In this document: piece after piece, positions 47,296-56,330 of the stretch
Position numbering within the stretch: position 1 is the first letter of the stretch
Layout: each line of letters opens with the position of its first letter
DNA from: Candidatus Thiosymbion ectosymbiont of Catanema sp. Cochon2018
GTDB lineage: Bacteria; Pseudomonadota; Gammaproteobacteria; Chromatiales; Chromatiaceae
DNA: 64,000 nt
Direction of reading: 5' to 3'
NCBI GenBank assembly: GCA_011392765.1
Contig: WYCW01000002.1
Location: forward strand, 156,917 to 220,916
Notes under the pieces: generated by a model
Database searches by the model: none
What the model was told of the DNA's origin: nothing
What the model saw: the letters and a program-made list of their open reading frames with translations, nothing else
Program-made: the position numbers and the translations under genes

Positions 47296-47832
47296 GTGGC
47301 AGAAAGCAGCCAAAAATTCATAGCCCGCAATCGCGCACCCCGGGTGCAGATCGAATACGATGTCGAGCTCTATGGGGCGGAGAAGCTCATCCAGCTACCC
47401 TTCGTGATGGGGGTCCTGGCGGACCTCTCGGGTAAGCCGGAAGACCCCCTGGCCCCGGTAGCGGACCGCAAGTTCCTGGAAATCGACGTCGATAACTTCG
47501 AGGAGCGGTTGAAATCCATGAAGCCGCGCGTAGCCTTTCAGGTGCCCAACACCCTGACCGGAGAAGGCAACATGAACGTCGACCTGACCTTCGAGAGCAT
47601 GGACGACTTCTCGCCCGCGGCGGTCGCCCGCAAGGTGGATTCGTTGAATCAATTGCTGCAGGCCCGCACCCAGCTCGACAACCTCCTCACCTTCATGGAC
47701 GGCAAGAGCGGTGCGGAGGATCTTATTGCCGATGCCCTGAAGGACCCGGCACTGCTCCAAGCACTCGCCGCGGCGCCGAAGCCCAAGGAGGAGGGGGAAG
47801 CGCAGGAACCGGTAGCCGAGGAGGATAAGTAA
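47296..47832 (+). CDS. tssB: T6SS contractile sheath small subunit TssB (VipA)
   Basis: 178 residues, GTG start. RVQIEYDVELYGAEKLIQLP, then FVMGVLADLSGKPEDPLAPV and KFLEIDVDNFEERLKSMKPR are hallmark TssB blocks. It forms the cytoplasmic sheath with TssC. The stop is one base before the tssC ATG. Confidence 0.96.
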   Translation: MAESSQKFIARNRAPRVQIEYDVELYGAEKLIQLPFVMGVLADLSGKPEDPLAPVADRKFLEIDVDNFEERLKSMKPRVAFQVPNTLTGEGNMNVDLTFESMDDFSPAAVARKVDSLNQLLQARTQLDNLLTFMDGKSGAEDLIADALKDPALLQALAAAPKPKEEGEAQEPVAEEDK

Positions 47833-47833
47833 C

Positions 47834-49339
47834 ATGGCCGCATCCGAAATCAGCTCCGAAGCCCAGGCCCAGGAGGCGCAAACCCAGACTGTCGAGCCCG
47901 GCGAGTTCGCCTCGCTGCTGCACAAGGAGTTCAAGCCGAGAACCGACCGTGCCAAGGAGGCGGTGGAACAGGCCGTTCACACCCTGGCCGAACAGGCCCT
48001 CTCCCAGACGGGGCTCATCTCCGAGGATGCGGTGCACTCGATCGAGGCCATGATCGCGGAGATCGATCGCAAGCTGACCGAACAGGTCAACCAGATCATC
48101 CATCACTCCGACTTCCAGCAGCTGGAGGGCAGCTGGCGCGGCCTGCATTACCTGGTGAACAACACCGAAACCGATGAGATGCTCAAGATCCGCGTCATGA
48201 ACATCTCCAAGAAAGACGCCCACAAGACCCTCAAGAAGTACAAGGGTACGGCCTGGGACCAGAGCCCCCTGTTCAAGAAGGTCTACGAAGAAGAATACGG
48301 GCAGTTCGGCGGTGAGCCCTACGGGTGTCTGGTCGGCGACTACCACTTCGATCACAGCCCGATGGACGTGGAGTTCCTGAGCCTGATGGCGCAGGTCTCG
48401 GCGGCGGCCCATACCCCCTTCATCGCCGGCGTGGACCCTGGAGTCCTCCAAATGGAATCCTGGCAAGAGCTGGCCAACCCGCGGGACCTGACCAAGATCT
48501 TTCAGACCCCGGAATACGCCGCCTGGCGCTCCCTGCGCGAATCGGACGACGCCCGCTACATCGGCCTGGCGATGCCCCGATTCCTCTCCCGTCAGCCCTA
48601 CGGGGCCAGGACGGACCCGGTGGAAGAATTCGACTTCGAGGAAGAGACGGGGGCGGCGGATCACACCAAATACACCTGGTCCAACTCCGCCTATGCCATG
48701 GCCGTGAACATCAATCGCGCGTTCAAGCTCTACGGCTGGTGTTCCCGGATCCGGGGCGTGGAATCCGGCGGGGCCGTGGAGGGGCTGCCGGTCCACAGCT
48801 TCCCTACGGACGACGGCGGGGTGGACATGAAGTGCCCGACGGAAATCGCCATCAGCGACCGCCGCGAGGCCGAGTTAGCAAAGAATGGCTTCATGCCGCT
48901 CATCCACAAGAAGAACTCCGACTTCGCCGCCTTCATCGGCGCCCAGTCGCTCCAGAAACCCTTCGAGTACGACGACCCGGACGCCACGGCGAACGCCAAC
49001 CTCTCCGCTCGCCTGCCGTACCTGTTCGCGGTGTGCCGTTTCGCCCATTACCTGAAGTGCATCGTGCGGGACAAGATCGGCTCCTTCAAGGAACGGGAAG
49101 ATATGGAGGACTGGCTGAACCAGTGGATCATGCAGTACGTGGAGCCCAGCCCCGGGACTGCCTCGGAGAATGACAAGGCGCGCAAGCCCCTGGCGGCAGC
49201 CGAGGTCACCGTAGAGGAGGTCGAGGGTAATCCGGGTTACTACAGCTCGAAGTTCTTTCTGCGGCCCCACTATCAGCTCGAGGGCCTCACGGTCTCCTTA
49301 CGGCTGGTCTCCAAGCTGCCGTCGGAGAAGGCAGCATGA
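47834..49339 (+). CDS. tssC: T6SS contractile sheath large subunit TssC (VipB)
   Basis: 501 residues. SDFQQLEGSWRGLHYLVNNT, PYGCLVGDYHFDHSPMDVEF, NPRDLTKIFQTPEYAAWRSL and the C-terminal PGYYSSKFFLRPHYQLEGLT match TssC strongly. With TssB it builds the contractile outer sheath recycled by ClpV (not in window). It follows tssB with essentially no gap. Confidence 0.97.
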   Translation: MAASEISSEAQAQEAQTQTVEPGEFASLLHKEFKPRTDRAKEAVEQAVHTLAEQALSQTGLISEDAVHSIEAMIAEIDRKLTEQVNQIIHHSDFQQLEGSWRGLHYLVNNTETDEMLKIRVMNISKKDAHKTLKKYKGTAWDQSPLFKKVYEEEYGQFGGEPYGCLVGDYHFDHSPMDVEFLSLMAQVSAAAHTPFIAGVDPGVLQMESWQELANPRDLTKIFQTPEYAAWRSLRESDDARYIGLAMPRFLSRQPYGARTDPVEEFDFEEETGAADHTKYTWSNSAYAMAVNINRAFKLYGWCSRIRGVESGGAVEGLPVHSFPTDDGGVDMKCPTEIAISDRREAELAKNGFMPLIHKKNSDFAAFIGAQSLQKPFEYDDPDATANANLSARLPYLFAVCRFAHYLKCIVRDKIGSFKEREDMEDWLNQWIMQYVEPSPGTASENDKARKPLAAAEVTVEEVEGNPGYYSSKFFLRPHYQLEGLTVSLRLVSKLPSEKAA

Positions 49340-49443
49340 ACCCCGTGTCCCGCAAGGCCGGGCCGTCTTGCAGGCATGGTCACCGGACCCGAGCGTAACG
49401 CGCGGAGCCGATACGGCCCAACCACATACGGAGGATACTTCCT

Positions 49444-49926
49444 ATGTCAGTCGACGTGTATATGAAGGTGGAAAAGGTCAAGGGCGAGAGCACCGATGCC
49501 AAACACAAAGATTGGTTCGAGTTGCTCAGCTTCAACATCGGTGTTTCCCAACCCGTGACCGGGATAAGCGCGGCGGGGGGCCTGACCGCAGGCAAAGCCG
49601 ATTTTCAAGACTTCTGCGCAGTCAAGACCCTGGACAGTGCCACGCCGATTCTCAGCATCTTCTGCGCCGGGGGCGAGCACATCCCCAAGGTAGAGGTAGA
49701 TTTGTGCACGGTCATAAAGGGAAAGCAGCATGTCTTCATGAAATACATCCTGGAAAAATGTCTCTTGACCTCGGTCACTGCCAGCGGCACTAATGGGGAT
49801 GATAGGCCCCTCGAGAACCTGTGCATTGCCTACAGCAAGATCACCTGGAAGTACTCCCCGTTCGACAACGACGGGGCTACTGGGGGCAGCACAGACCGGA
49901 CCTGGAACCTCGGCAGCCACGAGTGA
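49444..49926 (+). CDS. hcp: T6SS tube protein Hcp (TssD)
   Basis: 160 residues. MSVDVYMKVEKVKGESTDAK, then DWFELLSFNIGVSQP and the C-terminal IAYSKITWKYSPFDNDGATG match Hcp1-type subunits that stack as hexameric rings. A strong terminator-like hairpin follows at 49990, perhaps allowing a separate, more abundant transcript. Confidence 0.95.
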   Translation: MSVDVYMKVEKVKGESTDAKHKDWFELLSFNIGVSQPVTGISAAGGLTAGKADFQDFCAVKTLDSATPILSIFCAGGEHIPKVEVDLCTVIKGKQHVFMKYILEKCLLTSVTASGTNGDDRPLENLCIAYSKITWKYSPFDNDGATGGSTDRTWNLGSHE

Positions 49927-49989
49927 GCAAACGCTCCGCGACCGGTTTTACCCAGGTTATAGGCATCTTGGAAAATTCAAGGTGCCCGT

Positions 49990-50016
49990 GCGGGGCAGGG
50001 AGGCCCCGCCATTTTT
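49990..50016 (+). terminator. Terminator candidate downstream of hcp
   Basis: GCGGGGC (six-base loop) GCCCCGC followed by CATTTTTC. Would separate hcp from tagJ transcription. Confidence 0.65.
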
Positions 50017-50185
50017 CAAACACACCCACCTTTACATTGGACGTATACTCTTCTAATATCATTATTTAGGTTGTTATTAGGACGCCAGTAATTATAACAT
50101 ACTGAAAAATAATGTTATTTTTAGATTTCGTTCCAGCGACAAAGAACAAAAATGACATATGAAGAGTATACCAGCGGTGTTCAAG

Positions 50186-50373
50186 AAGAGAACCACGAAG
50201 GCAGACACGAATCAACACTAATTCATGTGCATTGGTGTCTGCCTTCGTGGTTCTTCGTTTGGACAACGAGTGATGAATACCGAACACCGGAGGAAAACCA
50301 CGAATAGACACGAATCGACACCAATTCGTGTGCATTGGTGTCTATTCGTGGTTCCCCGTCCGGACAGCAAGTA
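50186..50373. repeat. Two CACGAAT palindromes with a duplicated gene start
   Basis: 50186-50253 (GAACCACGAAGGCAGACACG to GTGTCTGCCTTCGTGGTTC) and 50293-50352 (AACCACGAATAGACACGAAT to GTGTCTATTCGTGGTT). After each palindrome comes a near-identical string GGACAACGAGTGATGAATAC and GGACAGCAAGTAATGAATGC; the second is the real tagJ start, the first a decoy ATG at 50273. Bases 50017-50185 are AT-rich and hold nothing I recognise. Confidence 0.8.
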
Positions 50374-51186
50374 ATGAATGCCGAACAAGCACTGACCGCG
50401 GGCGACCTCGACGGCGCCCTCACAGACCTCCAAAACCGGGTCAAGAAGAATCCCGCCGACGCCAAGCTGCGGGTCTTTCTGTTCCAACTGCTCGCGGTGG
50501 TCGGCCGGTGGGACCGGGCCCTGACCCAGCTGAATGTGGCGGGCGAAATGGACAGCGCCAATCTGGCCATGGTCAACACCTACCGGGAGGCGCTCCATTG
50601 CGAAGTCTTCCGCGCCCAGGTCTTCTCCGGTGAGCGGGACCCGCTGCTGTTCGGCACTCCGGAGCCCTGGATGGCGCTGCTGGTGGAGGCCCTGCGACTG
50701 GCGGCCCAGGATCGGGTTCAGGAGTCGCAGGCGCTACGTGAGCAGGCCTTCGAACAGGCGCCCGCGACGGCCGGCACGCTTGACGGGAAGCCCTTTACCT
50801 GGATCGCGGATGCCGACCAGCGCCTGGGGCCCTTGTTGGAGGCCATCATCAACGGACGTTACTACCTGGTTCCCTTCCACACCATACGGCAGCTCGTACT
50901 CGAGGCCCCCACCGATCTGCGGGACCTGGTATGGACCCCCGCCCACATCACCTGGACCAACCAAGGCGAAACGGTAGCCCTGATTCCCACCCGCTATCCG
51001 GGCTCGGAGTCGAGTGAAGACAACCAAATCAAGCTCGCGCGGCGGACCGAATGGATGGCACGCGGAGCCGATCTCTTCCTTGGGCATGGGCAACGGATGT
51101 TGACGACGGATGCGGGCGAGTATCCTTTATTGGAAACGCGGCGCATCGAGCTCGCCGGCGTGCCGGACAGCACCACGACTCCCTAG
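50374..51186 (+). CDS. tagJ: T6SS accessory protein TagJ (ImpE/SciE family)
   Basis: 270 residues from MNAEQALTAGDLDGALTDLQ, with TPR-like helices (RVFLFQLLAVVGRWDRALTQ, LNVAGEMDSANLAMVNTYR) and the DLRDLVWTPAHITWTNQGE, TVALIPTRYPGSE C-terminal block of ImpE proteins. TagJ binds the sheath protein TssB in characterised systems. Its TAG stop falls in the CTAG of an L element. Confidence 0.92.
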   Translation: MNAEQALTAGDLDGALTDLQNRVKKNPADAKLRVFLFQLLAVVGRWDRALTQLNVAGEMDSANLAMVNTYREALHCEVFRAQVFSGERDPLLFGTPEPWMALLVEALRLAAQDRVQESQALREQAFEQAPATAGTLDGKPFTWIADADQRLGPLLEAIINGRYYLVPFHTIRQLVLEAPTDLRDLVWTPAHITWTNQGETVALIPTRYPGSESSEDNQIKLARRTEWMARGADLFLGHGQRMLTTDAGEYPLLETRRIELAGVPDSTTTP

Positions 51187-51397
51187 CGAGGCTCTGCCTC
51201 AGACCTTTGATGCGTGAATTCTTGACTCGTTTCGGCGCCATCTTTTATCCACAGATTACGCAGATTTCCACAGATGAAAGATAAAATAATCTGTGGAAAT
51301 CTGCGTAATCTGTGGATAAAAAAAGAGGCATCTTTGTTATGCAGTGCACAAATTTGACTCATTTGTAAAGATTCGGGTCCTTCAAGAGATCCTTAGG
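51183..51397 (-). repeat. L element, copy 4, with a CAGATT palindrome core
   Basis: In minus orientation: starts CTAGCGAGGCTCTGCCTCAG (51183-51202) and ends AAATTTGACTCATTTGTAAA, CCTTCAAGAGATCCTTAGGG (51350-51399). Ends match 60438-60745, but the core is the CAGATT-family palindrome at 51246-51320 rather than GATCGTGATC runs. The CTAG start supplies the stop codon of tagJ. Confidence 0.82.
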
Positions 51398-51529
51398 GTA
51401 CGTTCTCAAACGAACCGCACCGAAGAACCACGGATGGACACAGATAAACACAGATTGTGATCCGTGTTTATCTGTGTTCATCCGTGGTTCTAATGCAAGT
51501 AAAAACCCCAGATTGAGAACGTCCCCTAG
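51392..51529. repeat. Shell A copy 3, with a CACAGAT palindrome core
   Basis: Left TTAGGGTACGTTCTCAAAC, right GATTGAGAACGTCCCCTAG (reverse complement matches shell A). The core is GAACCACGGATGGACACAGA against TCTGTGTTCATCCGTGGTTC, not the CGCAGGCGT hairpin of the other shell A copies. It overlaps the L element end. 51530-51712 holds further short CGCGTAGATTCGCGTGATTC strings. Confidence 0.78.
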
Positions 51530-51712
51530 TACCCCGTTCCAGCACATTTTTGCCTATTGAAGCTGAGGCACAAAGGGCGCAAAGATTTTTTTGATCTGCA
51601 AATTACGCAGATTTTCATGGATTGTTCCATCTTGCATTTCCCTATACTCAATTCGAATTCGCGTAGATTCGCGTGATTCGTAGTTTGTGTTGCCTTTTCC
51701 AAGGATCAAGCC

Positions 51713-53797
51713 ATGTCCCTCAGTCAACAAACCCGGAGCCTCGCGGTCTCCACTCCCCTCGGAGAAGACATCCTGCTGTTGCGCTCCATGCGCGGGAGCG
51801 AACGCTTGAGCACCCTGTTCGCCTACGACCTGGAACTCATCAGCAAAAACGTCAACATCAAGCACGAAGACCTCCTCGGCCAACCCGTCACCGTGCGGCT
51901 CGATCTACCTGACTACCGGACCCGCTACTTCAACGGCATCGTCAACCGTTTTTCACACACCGACTTCGACGGAGCGGTTGCCATCTACCGTGCTACCCTC
52001 GTCCCCTGGTTCTGGTTTCTCACCCGTACCGCCGATTGTCGCATCTTCCAGGACCGGACGGTGCCGGACATCCTCAAGGAAATCTTCCGTGAGCACGGCT
52101 ACACCGACTTCGAGGAATTCCTGACCCACGAACTCTACCACCCCTGGAACTACTGCGTGCAGTACCGGGAGACGGATTTCGCTTTCATCAGCCGGCTCAT
52201 GGAACAAGAAGGCATCTACTACTACTTCACGCATGAGGCCGACAAACACACCCTGATCCTGGCCGACAACTATGGCGCCCACGACCCCATTGCCGGCTAC
52301 GAAGCGATCCCCTACTACCCCCCCGACGCGACCGCCCTGCGGGAGCGGAACCACATCGACCACTGGTCCGTGGCCGGAGCGGTTCAATCGGGGGCCTTCG
52401 TCCATACCGACTTCGACTATACGGCGCCCGGCAAGCCGCTGCTGACCCTACGGCATCACCCGCATGAGCACGCCCGTGCGGATCTGGAAATCTACGACTA
52501 CCCAGGCGGCTATACCCAGTACGACCAGGGCGATGACTGGGTGCGGGCGCGCATCGAAGAACTACACGTGGACTACGAGACCGTACGGGGCGCCGGCAAT
52601 GCCCGCGGGCTCACTGCCGGAGCACTCTTCAACTTGACCGACTATCCCCGCCGAGACCAGAACCGGGAATACCTGATCGTCGCGGCCGATTATCAATTGC
52701 GCTCCGATGCCTTCGGCTCCTCCGGCGCAGTGAGCACCGGTCCCGTCTTCCAGTGCTGGTTTACCGCCCTGGACGCCCAGACACCCTACCGCCCCCCGCG
52801 GATCACTCCCAAAGCCCGGGTCCAAGGGCCTCAGACCGCGATTGTCGTCGGCAAGGCCGGTGAAGAAATCTGGACCGACCAATATGGACGGGTCAAGGTC
52901 CAGTTCCACTGGGACCGCTACGGCACCTCCGACGAGCATAGCTCCTGCTGGGTGCGCGTTTCCCAGCCCTGGGCCGGTAAGGGGTGGGGCACCGTGGCAA
53001 TCCCACGCATCGGCCAGGAAGTCATCATCGACTTCCTGGAAGGCGACCCCGACCAGCCCATCATCACCGGTCGGGTCTACAACGGCGCTAACATGCCGCC
53101 CTACGGCCTCCCCGCCGGCGCCGCCGTCAGCGGACTCATGTCCAACAGCACCAAGGGCGGCGGCGGATACAACGAGTATGTCATGGACGACACCAAAGAC
53201 AATGAACTCATCCGGGAGCATGGTCAATACGACAAAGACAGCACCATCGAACACGACCTGCGCGAACATGTGCTGAACGACCGTAGTCGGGACGTCACCA
53301 ATAACGAGACCACCAACATCGGCGTCGATCGTACCGAGCAGGTGGGAAACAACGAGACCATCACCGTCGGCAGCAACCGTACCGAGACCGTGGGTGCCAA
53401 CCAAACCCTCTCCGTCGGCGCCAACCGCACCGAAAACATCGGTGGAAACGAAACCGTAACCATCGCTGCCGCTAAGGCGGAGAGCATCGGCGCCGCCAAG
53501 GCCCTGAGCATCGGCGCCGCCTATCAAGTGAGTGTGGGAGGGGTAATGAACACCAGCGTCGGCGGGGCCAAGATGGAGCAAGTAGGCCTGTACTCCAGAC
53601 AGGACATCGGGGGCAATTTGAGTGTCAAGGTCGGCAATGATACGTCTCACACAACCGCCAATGAGCACGCGATTTCCGCAACCGAGATCCTCCTTACCGG
53701 TAAAAGTAAACTTACCTTATCGGTCGGAGCCTCCACGATCACCCTGACACCGGCACTGATCGAAATCAAAGGCCCTCTGGTCAAGATCAACTGCTAA
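51713..53797 (+). CDS. vgrG: T6SS spike protein VgrG (TssI)
   Basis: 694 residues. N-terminal gp27-like (YDLELISKNVNIKHEDLLGQ, FHWDRYGTSDEHSSCWVRVS), a gp5 OB fold near GWGTVAIPRIGQEVIIDFLE, then a beta-helix of degenerate 8-residue units (DRTEQVGNNETITVGSNRTE). The C-terminus ends LIEIKGPLVKINC. No C-terminal toxin extension is present; it therefore relies on partners. It is trimeric and tipped by PAAR. Confidence 0.95.
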   Translation: MSLSQQTRSLAVSTPLGEDILLLRSMRGSERLSTLFAYDLELISKNVNIKHEDLLGQPVTVRLDLPDYRTRYFNGIVNRFSHTDFDGAVAIYRATLVPWFWFLTRTADCRIFQDRTVPDILKEIFREHGYTDFEEFLTHELYHPWNYCVQYRETDFAFISRLMEQEGIYYYFTHEADKHTLILADNYGAHDPIAGYEAIPYYPPDATALRERNHIDHWSVAGAVQSGAFVHTDFDYTAPGKPLLTLRHHPHEHARADLEIYDYPGGYTQYDQGDDWVRARIEELHVDYETVRGAGNARGLTAGALFNLTDYPRRDQNREYLIVAADYQLRSDAFGSSGAVSTGPVFQCWFTALDAQTPYRPPRITPKARVQGPQTAIVVGKAGEEIWTDQYGRVKVQFHWDRYGTSDEHSSCWVRVSQPWAGKGWGTVAIPRIGQEVIIDFLEGDPDQPIITGRVYNGANMPPYGLPAGAAVSGLMSNSTKGGGGYNEYVMDDTKDNELIREHGQYDKDSTIEHDLREHVLNDRSRDVTNNETTNIGVDRTEQVGNNETITVGSNRTETVGANQTLSVGANRTENIGGNETVTIAAAKAESIGAAKALSIGAAYQVSVGGVMNTSVGGAKMEQVGLYSRQDIGGNLSVKVGNDTSHTTANEHAISATEILLTGKSKLTLSVGASTITLTPALIEIKGPLVKINC

Positions 53798-53810
53798 CGG
53801 AGTACGAACA

Positions 53811-54176
53811 ATGACCCAGCCAGCTGCCCGCGTCGGCGATCCGCATACCTGTCCCCTGGTGGACCCAGGTCCGAAACCCCATGTCGGGGGACCGGTGCTC
53901 CCTGCTGGTTGTCCGACGGTTCTCATCGGCGGTCAACCCGCTGCGCGCGTCGGCGATCAGGCAACCTGTGTCGGGCCCCCGGATACCATTACCAAGGGTG
54001 AACCGACGGTGCTGATCGGAGGTCAACCTGCCGCTCGCATGGGTGACCCCACGGCGCATGGCGGCATTATCGCTGCCGGCTGTCCGACTGTGCTCATCGG
54101 CGCGGACCACCAGCAGGGAAAATGCTTGGCCGCAGGTTCCGCGAGCGGTGCGGCCTTCGTGGAAAAGACTTCGTAA
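53811..54176 (+). CDS. PAAR-domain spike tip protein
   Basis: 121 residues. MTQPAARVGDPHTCPLVDPG and repeated CPTVLIGGQPAARVGD units form the PAAR cone with zinc-binding His/Cys residues. It caps VgrG and recruits effectors through adaptors such as DUF4123. No toxin is fused. The 5' part has a copy at 57467. Confidence 0.93.
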   Translation: MTQPAARVGDPHTCPLVDPGPKPHVGGPVLPAGCPTVLIGGQPAARVGDQATCVGPPDTITKGEPTVLIGGQPAARMGDPTAHGGIIAAGCPTVLIGADHQQGKCLAAGSASGAAFVEKTS

Positions 54177-54180
54177 AACC

Positions 54181-54762
54181 ATGTCGTCCTCCAACCCCTC
54201 GGGGCAACCCACGCAGCCTAGTCGGTCGGTTGGGGAACTCGCGTATCAACTTCTGGAAGGGGCCGGTCGTCTCTATGCGATTGTCGATGCGGCACGCGAC
54301 GAGCAGATTCTGACCATAGTGCGCAAGCTCGGCATCCAGGTACAGTGTCTATATACAGGTGACGAGGCCATCCGACTCGCGGCCTATGCCCCCTATCTGT
54401 TGTCCTTCAACGATACCCCGCATCCGTTATCGCGGTATCTGGTCTACGGTTGGTCCCGCCAGTGGGGGATTTTTCTGCGGAGTGAGTCATCGGCCGATGC
54501 GGTTTCCTCACATCTTGCCGACTTCATTACCGTCATGCATCCCGACGGTCACGATGCCTATTTCCGATTCTACGATCCCCGCATTCTTCCTGTATTTCTC
54601 TCGAGCTCAACAGCTGACATACTGGTGAAATTCTTCGGGACCGTAATCGACTGCTTCCTGGTCGAGGACGATAGCGGAAACACCCTGGACCGGTACCGGA
54701 TTACCCCGCCCGGGAAAGCACATGACGAATATCGTTTAAGCACCACTACATTCTCAATGTAA
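54181..54762 (+). CDS. DUF4123 effector chaperone/adaptor
   Basis: 193 residues from MSSSNPSGQPTQPSRSVGEL. Body with YAIVDAARDEQILTIVRKLG, CLYTGDEAIRLAAYAPYLLS and FRFYDPRILPVFLSSST matches DUF4123 (Tap-1/TEC type) proteins that load cognate effectors on VgrG. It starts five bases after the PAAR stop. Confidence 0.9.
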   Translation: MSSSNPSGQPTQPSRSVGELAYQLLEGAGRLYAIVDAARDEQILTIVRKLGIQVQCLYTGDEAIRLAAYAPYLLSFNDTPHPLSRYLVYGWSRQWGIFLRSESSADAVSSHLADFITVMHPDGHDAYFRFYDPRILPVFLSSSTADILVKFFGTVIDCFLVEDDSGNTLDRYRITPPGKAHDEYRLSTTTFSM

Positions 54763-54832
54763 AGGTGATGAACGTGTGTCGAGGAATCAGGAGATTGCGA
54801 AAACGTGTAGCGGTTTGATCACGGGATACTTT

Positions 54833-55186
54833 ATGATTCACATTTCACATGAACAATTACAGGCGTTCATCGCTGCGGGTGACAAAAACCTAGCAGCTCG
54901 CATCCAAGACTATCTGGAGAACGAAGTTGTAGATCTGGTTGAGGACATTCCAGCGTTAGAGCGCTATGGGTTCATTGAGTCTGCGATCAAAGCAGGACGT
55001 GAGGCCGAGGTAGAAACAGACATTGGTTTGACCTGGTTCACGATGCTCACTCTTTTAATGGGACCGGGTTTTGATCGAAATCCCGAGATTGCTGGGTACC
55101 TCAGCACAGAGGGGATTGATAAGGATGACTTACTTGATGATCTCTTCAATGCTATTGTGGATGAAGCCGAAAAGGAAACTGAATAA
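54833..55186 (+). CDS. T6SS-associated small protein following DUF4123
   Basis: 117 residues from [20 protein letters not shown]; an upstream GTG at 54776 with AAAGGTGA before it is an alternative start. [20 protein letters not shown] resembles the C-terminal DFD region of small proteins often found between DUF4123 and effectors. It overlaps the next gene (TAATG). Probably part of effector loading. Confidence 0.7.
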   Translation: MIHISHEQLQAFIAAGDKNLAARIQDYLENEVVDLVEDIPALERYGFIESAIKAGREAEVETDIGLTWFTMLTLLMGPGFDRNPEIAGYLSTEGIDKDDLLDDLFNAIVDEAEKETE

Positions 55187-55692
55187 TGCCGGCCCCAGTT
55201 GTTGTTAGTATAGTTGCTCGGGAAGTTGCAAAGCGAGCACTCATTCCGGCTGCGAAAGTAGGACTCAAACTTGCAAAAAAATACGGCCCAAAGGTCTTCC
55301 GGGCTGGCAAGAAGCAAGCGAAGAAAGCTTGGGGGTGGCTTAGAAATAAGTGGAACGGCGCGAAAAAGCGATTTTCGAAGAAGAAAAAAGCGTGTGAATC
55401 CTGCGCTCAAGAGAAAAAACCGCCTAAACCATCTAAAAAATTTACACCGCCCACAAATCTTCCCCAAAAGCCGCAAATACCCTCTGGATACAAATCCGAG
55501 CCTATCCCAGGAGGAGGGACTGTCTATCGCCTTCCGGGAACAACTGGAAACGCCAATACTATTCGCGTGATGCGCCCGACACAACAATACCCGAAAGGAT
55601 ATTGGCGACAGTACAATCAGCATGGGCAACCGATAAATCCCGCCACCGGGAAACCGGGGCCAAGTGCGGAAACACATATTCCGCTACCATAG
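55186..55692 (+). CDS. Candidate T6SS effector with polymorphic-toxin C-terminus
   Basis: 168 residues. The N-terminal half is very basic ([31 protein letters not shown]). The C-terminal ~70 residues ([53 protein letters not shown]) resemble small polymorphic-toxin nuclease domains that end in GKPG-x-THIPL. I cannot assign the family number with certainty. It is coupled to the preceding gene and followed by a candidate immunity gene. Low GC. Confidence 0.65.
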   Translation: MPAPVVVSIVAREVAKRALIPAAKVGLKLAKKYGPKVFRAGKKQAKKAWGWLRNKWNGAKKRFSKKKKACESCAQEKKPPKPSKKFTPPTNLPQKPQIPSGYKSEPIPGGGTVYRLPGTTGNANTIRVMRPTQQYPKGYWRQYNQHGQPINPATGKPGPSAETHIPLP

Positions 55693-55701
55693 GAGCTTAA
55701 C

Positions 55702-56028
55702 GTGTACGGGCTGACAAATGAAACAGATCTAACTTTTCTCTTGCGCAGACAATTGGAAGGCGTGAAGGTAAGCAAATATCAGGCCCAGCTTTATTTCACG
55801 GGATCGATTTCCATCAGTATCGAAAGCCAATGCGAACTCAACAAGAAGCCTATCGCTTATGAAGACCTTCGACAGTTAGTCGGCAACTCAGTCTTTGGTG
55901 TCACCATACAGGATGGTGGTTCAATCAATGTTGTTTTTATCGATGGCACCCGACTGAGCGTGTTCGATAGCAACTCCGATTTCGAGTCGTATCAAATAAC
56001 AGCTCCTGGTATAACAATTGTCGTATAA
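55702..56028 (+). CDS. Candidate immunity protein
   Basis: 108 residues, GTG start with AGGAG upstream and only nine bases after the effector stop. LYFTGSISISIESQCELNKK and GGSINVVFIDGTRLSVFDSN, SDFESYQITAPGITIVV have the strand pattern of small cytoplasmic immunity-like proteins. No signal peptide, which would fit neutralisation of a nuclease inside the cell. Role by position. Confidence 0.62.
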   Translation: MYGLTNETDLTFLLRRQLEGVKVSKYQAQLYFTGSISISIESQCELNKKPIAYEDLRQLVGNSVFGVTIQDGGSINVVFIDGTRLSVFDSNSDFESYQITAPGITIVV

Positions 56029-56218
56029 GTGTTGGGTCTCGGGTGATAAACGCAGGATAAACAAAAAGACGCCTACTTTATATCTCCCACTGAGCTGGCA
56101 TTCCTTTATCCTAGCGATCACGCTATTCCCTGCATCCCGCACCCGACGCCATTGAGTCGATGCCCATCAAGGCCGATAAAAAGGGGAGAAACGCTTGACG
56201 AGCAATATGCGCTCATGA
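56029..56218. other. Intergenic stretch before effector remnant
   Basis: No gene supported. Contains short AT-rich DNA with no hairpin that I can assign. Confidence 0.4.
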
Positions 56219-56325
56219 CCCAAGCGGAAGGACTTGCGAGGGGGCTTCGGAGTACTGGAAGTTGGTGCAGGTGTAGCCGGTATCGTCGCGCCGGGACCTC
56301 CGATCACCGTGGGCGGTGTTGTTGT
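56219..56325 (+). pseudogene. Remnant of a T6SS effector N-terminus
   Basis: In one frame after a stop the sequence reads FGVLEVGAGVAGIVAPGPPI, TVGGVVVVV, the Gly/Ala/Pro-rich hydrophobic segment common in N-termini of PAAR/RHS-type effectors. It is cut by the IS481 remnant on the opposite strand. Earlier codons are out of frame. Confidence 0.5.
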
Positions 56326-56330
56326 GGTAG

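Noticed and set aside
50186..50352. CRISPR-like array of palindromic units
   Set aside because: Only two units, each a complete hairpin, with no regular spacer and no cas genes.
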